This document shows positions 60,691 through 64,000 of a DNA stretch of 64,000 nucleotides, piece after piece. Below the pieces are notes generated by a model. That model saw only the letters and a list, made by a program, of their open reading frames with translations, searched no databases and had not been told where the DNA came from. The stretch comes from Apus apus (lineage: Eukaryota; Chordata; Aves; Apodiformes; Apodidae), in NCBI RefSeq assembly GCF_020740795.1, contig NC_067286.1, positions 615,990 through 679,989 of the forward strand, in the 5' to 3' direction. The position numbers were made by a program, and so were the translations under genes. Positions within the stretch are counted from its first letter, which is position 1. Each line of letters begins with the position of its first letter.

Positions 60691-63600
60691 ACAGCCACTG
60701 CAGGTTCCCTGGGGTAGGCCTGGGACTGCTCAAGACTTTATTAGCAAGTCACAGACTCCCATGCAGGTTACACTTGGGGAGAGAGCAAGCAAGTCAGCAG
60801 ACAAGCTATGGGTCCACATACAACCTTGGGGGACCATGGAAGCATTAAGAAAAATAATTGTAAACAGTTCACAAATGGGGACAAAGACCTTGCAGACCAG
60901 ACAGGAGTCATCAGTCCCACAAAGACAAGGAGGCAGCAGCCACCAAGGTGGGACCCTCAGAAAGCAGCTGAGGGTTATTGCAGAACACAGGCTGGATGAG
61001 TCAACAACATCCCACTGTAGTCAAACACCAACCTCATGCTGGGGCAGGTGCCTGGGAGGGCTGGTGTCAGCCCCACCAGGAGGGCTGGGCTGGTGTCAGA
61101 CCCACCAGGCAGAGGGAAGGAGCCCAGGGGAGCAGGGTCCAGCTGGCTGGGCTAGTGCTGGGCAAGCCAGGGAGCAGCAAAGGACTTGGAGGTGACCAGC
61201 AAGGAGAGGGTGGAGGGGCTTATGTTAGGAGATGAAAAGGGCCAAGAAAAAAGCTCCTAACATGTAAGAAGATGGTGATATGGCTTTCTATAGAGAATGA
61301 GAGGGGAAGAAACTTGAACTGCACTCAGAGAGATTTAGAAGTCTTTTCCTGTACCTTTCCTTCCTGCTGGGCTAGAAAATGCTTGAGATTGCTTAGAAGA
61401 AGCTGAGGTTAAAAAAACAAACCAGAAGAACATCTGCCAGCAACATTTTGGTACAATTCATCCCCTGCCCGAGCAGGGCTGACCCACCACTCCAAGCTCC
61501 CTCTCCATACCCACTACCACCACCACAGGCACAGACAAGCAGGGGACATAGAGCTGGAAAGCTGCTTGGAAGTGGAGTGCAACTGGCACCATTCATTTCG
61601 AAGAGCACACACGTTCAGTATCACACCACTCCTCAACTTCACACCATCTAGCCCCCCAATGTCAGACCAACAGCTCTTTGCAGCACTGCACCAAAAGAAG
61701 AGGCCAGCCAACCCAAACACATGCTGCAGTCACTCCACAGCATGAGGCCACACAACCACCAGAAGAGGTTCAGGATGGGCATTTTCTGGTGCAGATAAAC
61801 TCCTGAGCACCAAGAGCTGCCATTTGCTTTGAGACTAAAAGAGTTCCAACACACAGCTTCCATGCAAATCTCACCCACAGGTACTCTGACCTTCTTCATA
61901 CCTGGGTACTTCCCATGCAAACAAGAGGGGCCCATGCAGGCACTGGCTCCCTAGGCAGAGGCACCGACTCATCCCAAGTGGAACCCAGCAACATCAAGAC
62001 ATTGAAAACCTCCATTTTCACATCAATGCAGACCACCATGAAGCCAGTGTGAACTGCAGAAGATAAACCAACATCAGATCTCTGGCAAAGGAACATAATT
62101 ACGACTTTCTCTTAGAAGCCACAAAGCTTTTAAGCAGTTCAGCCTAGTTTTACAGAAAAGTCATGAATGCCTCCAACTGGATTTTCAGGAAGGTGCCTTG
62201 AAGTCAGACTGTGGCTTTCAAAACATCTAAGTGTGTTGAGTACTGGGGATAAGAGTCCTACAAGTGCTACACAAGCACTTCTTCACAAATGAGTGCTCTG
62301 CTACTTCAAAGACACTCCCTGTGCTTCCTCCAACTCTGGCTTCAAGGAGAATATATTCATAACGGGGAAGAAAAGAGCAAAACTTTTGAGGAACTCCTAC
62401 CACCGACAAATGGACAAGCAAAAATAATCAAAATTAGCCCTTGGTTGTCAGCTACAGGATTTGGGAACACTGAATTACTCAACACCTGGGGCAGATGATG
62501 GGGAAGAGAGAAACGCCTTCCTGCAGCCAAGTCACAGGCACAAGAGCACCAGGGCAAGGGATGCAAACAGCTCAGAGCTACAGACTCCAGCAGGCTGGGG
62601 TACAAGCAGGCAAAATCCAAAGCTAAACCCCACACATCTGACCCAAGAGGCCATCAGAAAGGGATGCCTGCAGCTGTGGGGCTGCCAGCTGAAGCAGAGC
62701 CAAAGCAGCAGCAAGAGATGCTCACAGCTACCATCCCAGCCCTGGAAGAACTGGTACAAAGTTTCCAGGAGCTGCTGGAAGAGACCAGGAAGCTGCAGCA
62801 AGGGCAGCTTTCCCAGGCTGTGCCCAGGAGCCCAAGGGTAAACAGCTGATAAGGAGGAGGGATGTGCTGCAAAACCCCCTCCGCTGGCCAGAAGAACCAA
62901 GGTTCTGGCCAGAACCAAGGTCGATTCCCCGCCCCCATATCCCAGTGCCCACCTCCCGGGAGCCAGTCCCAGCCTCCCGAGATGTAATCCAAAGAGGATC
63001 GGATGCTGGACAACAGCTGCAGGGAGCTGTGAGCTGAGGAGCTCTGCCTCATGCTGCAGTTACAGTGCACAAGGACACTGCATCCCCAGCCCTGGACACC
63101 ACAACCTGGGCTCCTGTTTGTCCCAGGAACACGCTGAGCCCAGCCTGCCAGCAGCATTCCTTAAAACCTCAGATAATGTCCCATGTTAGGGCTCCAAAGC
63201 GAGAACCTTGCTACTCCTTTCCATAACCATGATAAACATGTAACAGCTGTATCACAGGCAGAAACACACACTTCTCTGGAAAGCAGGCCTAGAATTCTGG
63301 CTTCTGCTGAATTTAAATTCCCAATTAAAGAAAAATTGTTTTAAATAAGGGGAAAAAAATAATCCTCATTTCTTCTAAACAGAAAGCAAGCACCAGTTCT
63401 GCTTTCCAGCCTGCTCTGGGGCTCCCCAGCCTGTGGGAACACGAGCAGTGCTGAGAGGCTCCTTGGAGCCCCGTGGGCACCGAGCATGTCACGAGTCCTG
63501 CCGGGTCTCTGCTGAGGCTGACCCGTGGGCAGGGGCTGGAAAGGTAAGAGCAGCAAACCTCCCTGGCTCACGGGTTTCCTCTCACCTCTGGGAAAGGCTA

Positions 63601-64000
63601 AGTGTGAAGTGTCTGGGAATTCTCATGCCTTGGGCAGAGATGAGCCCTGAGGGCACCAGGGCACCTCCCCTTGCTCTGTGGGATCAGAGGCCAACATCCC
63701 AATATCCATCTGCTCCCCGGGCAATGTGATCACTGCCCCTGCCCTCCACACAAACACACCAGCAGGCAGCACTGCCAGCCTTTGTTGCTCTTTTATCGTG
63801 ACCACGACACTGATCTTAAATTTATCTAAACAATTTCCATGTATTTTTTGGAGCGTGTGTCTAAGCATTCACACACAGCCTCCCCTGGGCAGAGCAGGGA
63901 GGCAGCACTCCCAGCTTGCTTTGTTCAGCTGAGGGACGGCATGAGTTTTCCAGCCTGCTGGAAAGGAAAGAAAATTAGGACCACACCATCCAAAACCATC
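60691..64000. other. Probable BAHD1 first intron or upstream DNA, continued
   Basis: No gene is firmly recognised. A short plus-strand frame (62664-62849) with regular leucine heptads and an inverted repeat (62884-62912) are noted separately. A GC-rich repeated phrase (GGGCTGGTGTCAG...CCCACCAGG, twice) occurs at 61057-61110. The BAHD1 promoter was not found and is presumably beyond the window. Confidence 0.45.

Noticed and set aside
1-64000. CRISPR arrays, bacterial operons, phage or integrated viral genes
   Set aside because: Nothing in the sequence supports these. The gene structures, introns and CR1 elements are those of a vertebrate nuclear genome, and no viral gag, pol or env-like frame was recognised.

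Overview
This window is vertebrate nuclear DNA and almost certainly from a bird. It carries several truncated CR1-type LINE 3' ends with the avian consensus wording, GC-rich microsatellites, CpG-rich promoters, and compact multi-exon genes whose proteins closely follow the human order CCDC32-CHST14-BAHD1 (human 15q15.1). I cannot name the species; the CR1 3' ends would suit a neoavian or songbird genome, but that is only an impression.

Layout. (1) 1-5480, plus strand: the last two coding exons of CCDC32 (1549-1705 and 3486-3624) and a probable 3' UTR ending near an ATTAAA at 5455; the earlier exons lie before the window. (2) 5480-10600: intergenic, with simple repeats and a CR1 fragment. (3) 10636-11605: three unrelated tandem-repeat arrays (74-bp pyrimidine-rich, 6-bp GATCCC, 19-bp G/C-rich) in a CpG-rich stretch that leads into (4) a class A GPCR of the prolactin-releasing-peptide receptor family (12505-13596, plus), with a good candidate 5' UTR intron (11401-12221) and an AATAAA at 15079. 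(5) 15105-22985: intergenic with CR1 pieces. (6) 22985-25150, minus strand: CHST14, with a single-exon coding region, a 3' UTR with a GA microsatellite, and a CpG-island promoter that contains a G-rich minisatellite. (7) 26.4-34.27 kb: no gene recognised. (8) 34.27-64.0 kb, minus strand: BAHD1. Six coding exons join in frame into an 838-residue protein, followed by a 3' UTR of up to 2.65 kb. Everything above 48639 is probably its first intron or upstream DNA; the promoter and non-coding first exon were not found.

The genes are not an operon. CCDC32 acts in AP2/clathrin endocytosis, CHST14 sulfates dermatan in the Golgi, BAHD1 is a chromatin silencer, and the receptor is a peptide-hormone GPCR. 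Their grouping reflects conserved synteny. The strand pattern (CCDC32 +, CHST14 -, BAHD1 -) is the mirror image of the human arrangement. The receptor between CCDC32 and CHST14 is the main departure from the human locus as I know it and is the most interesting gene here.
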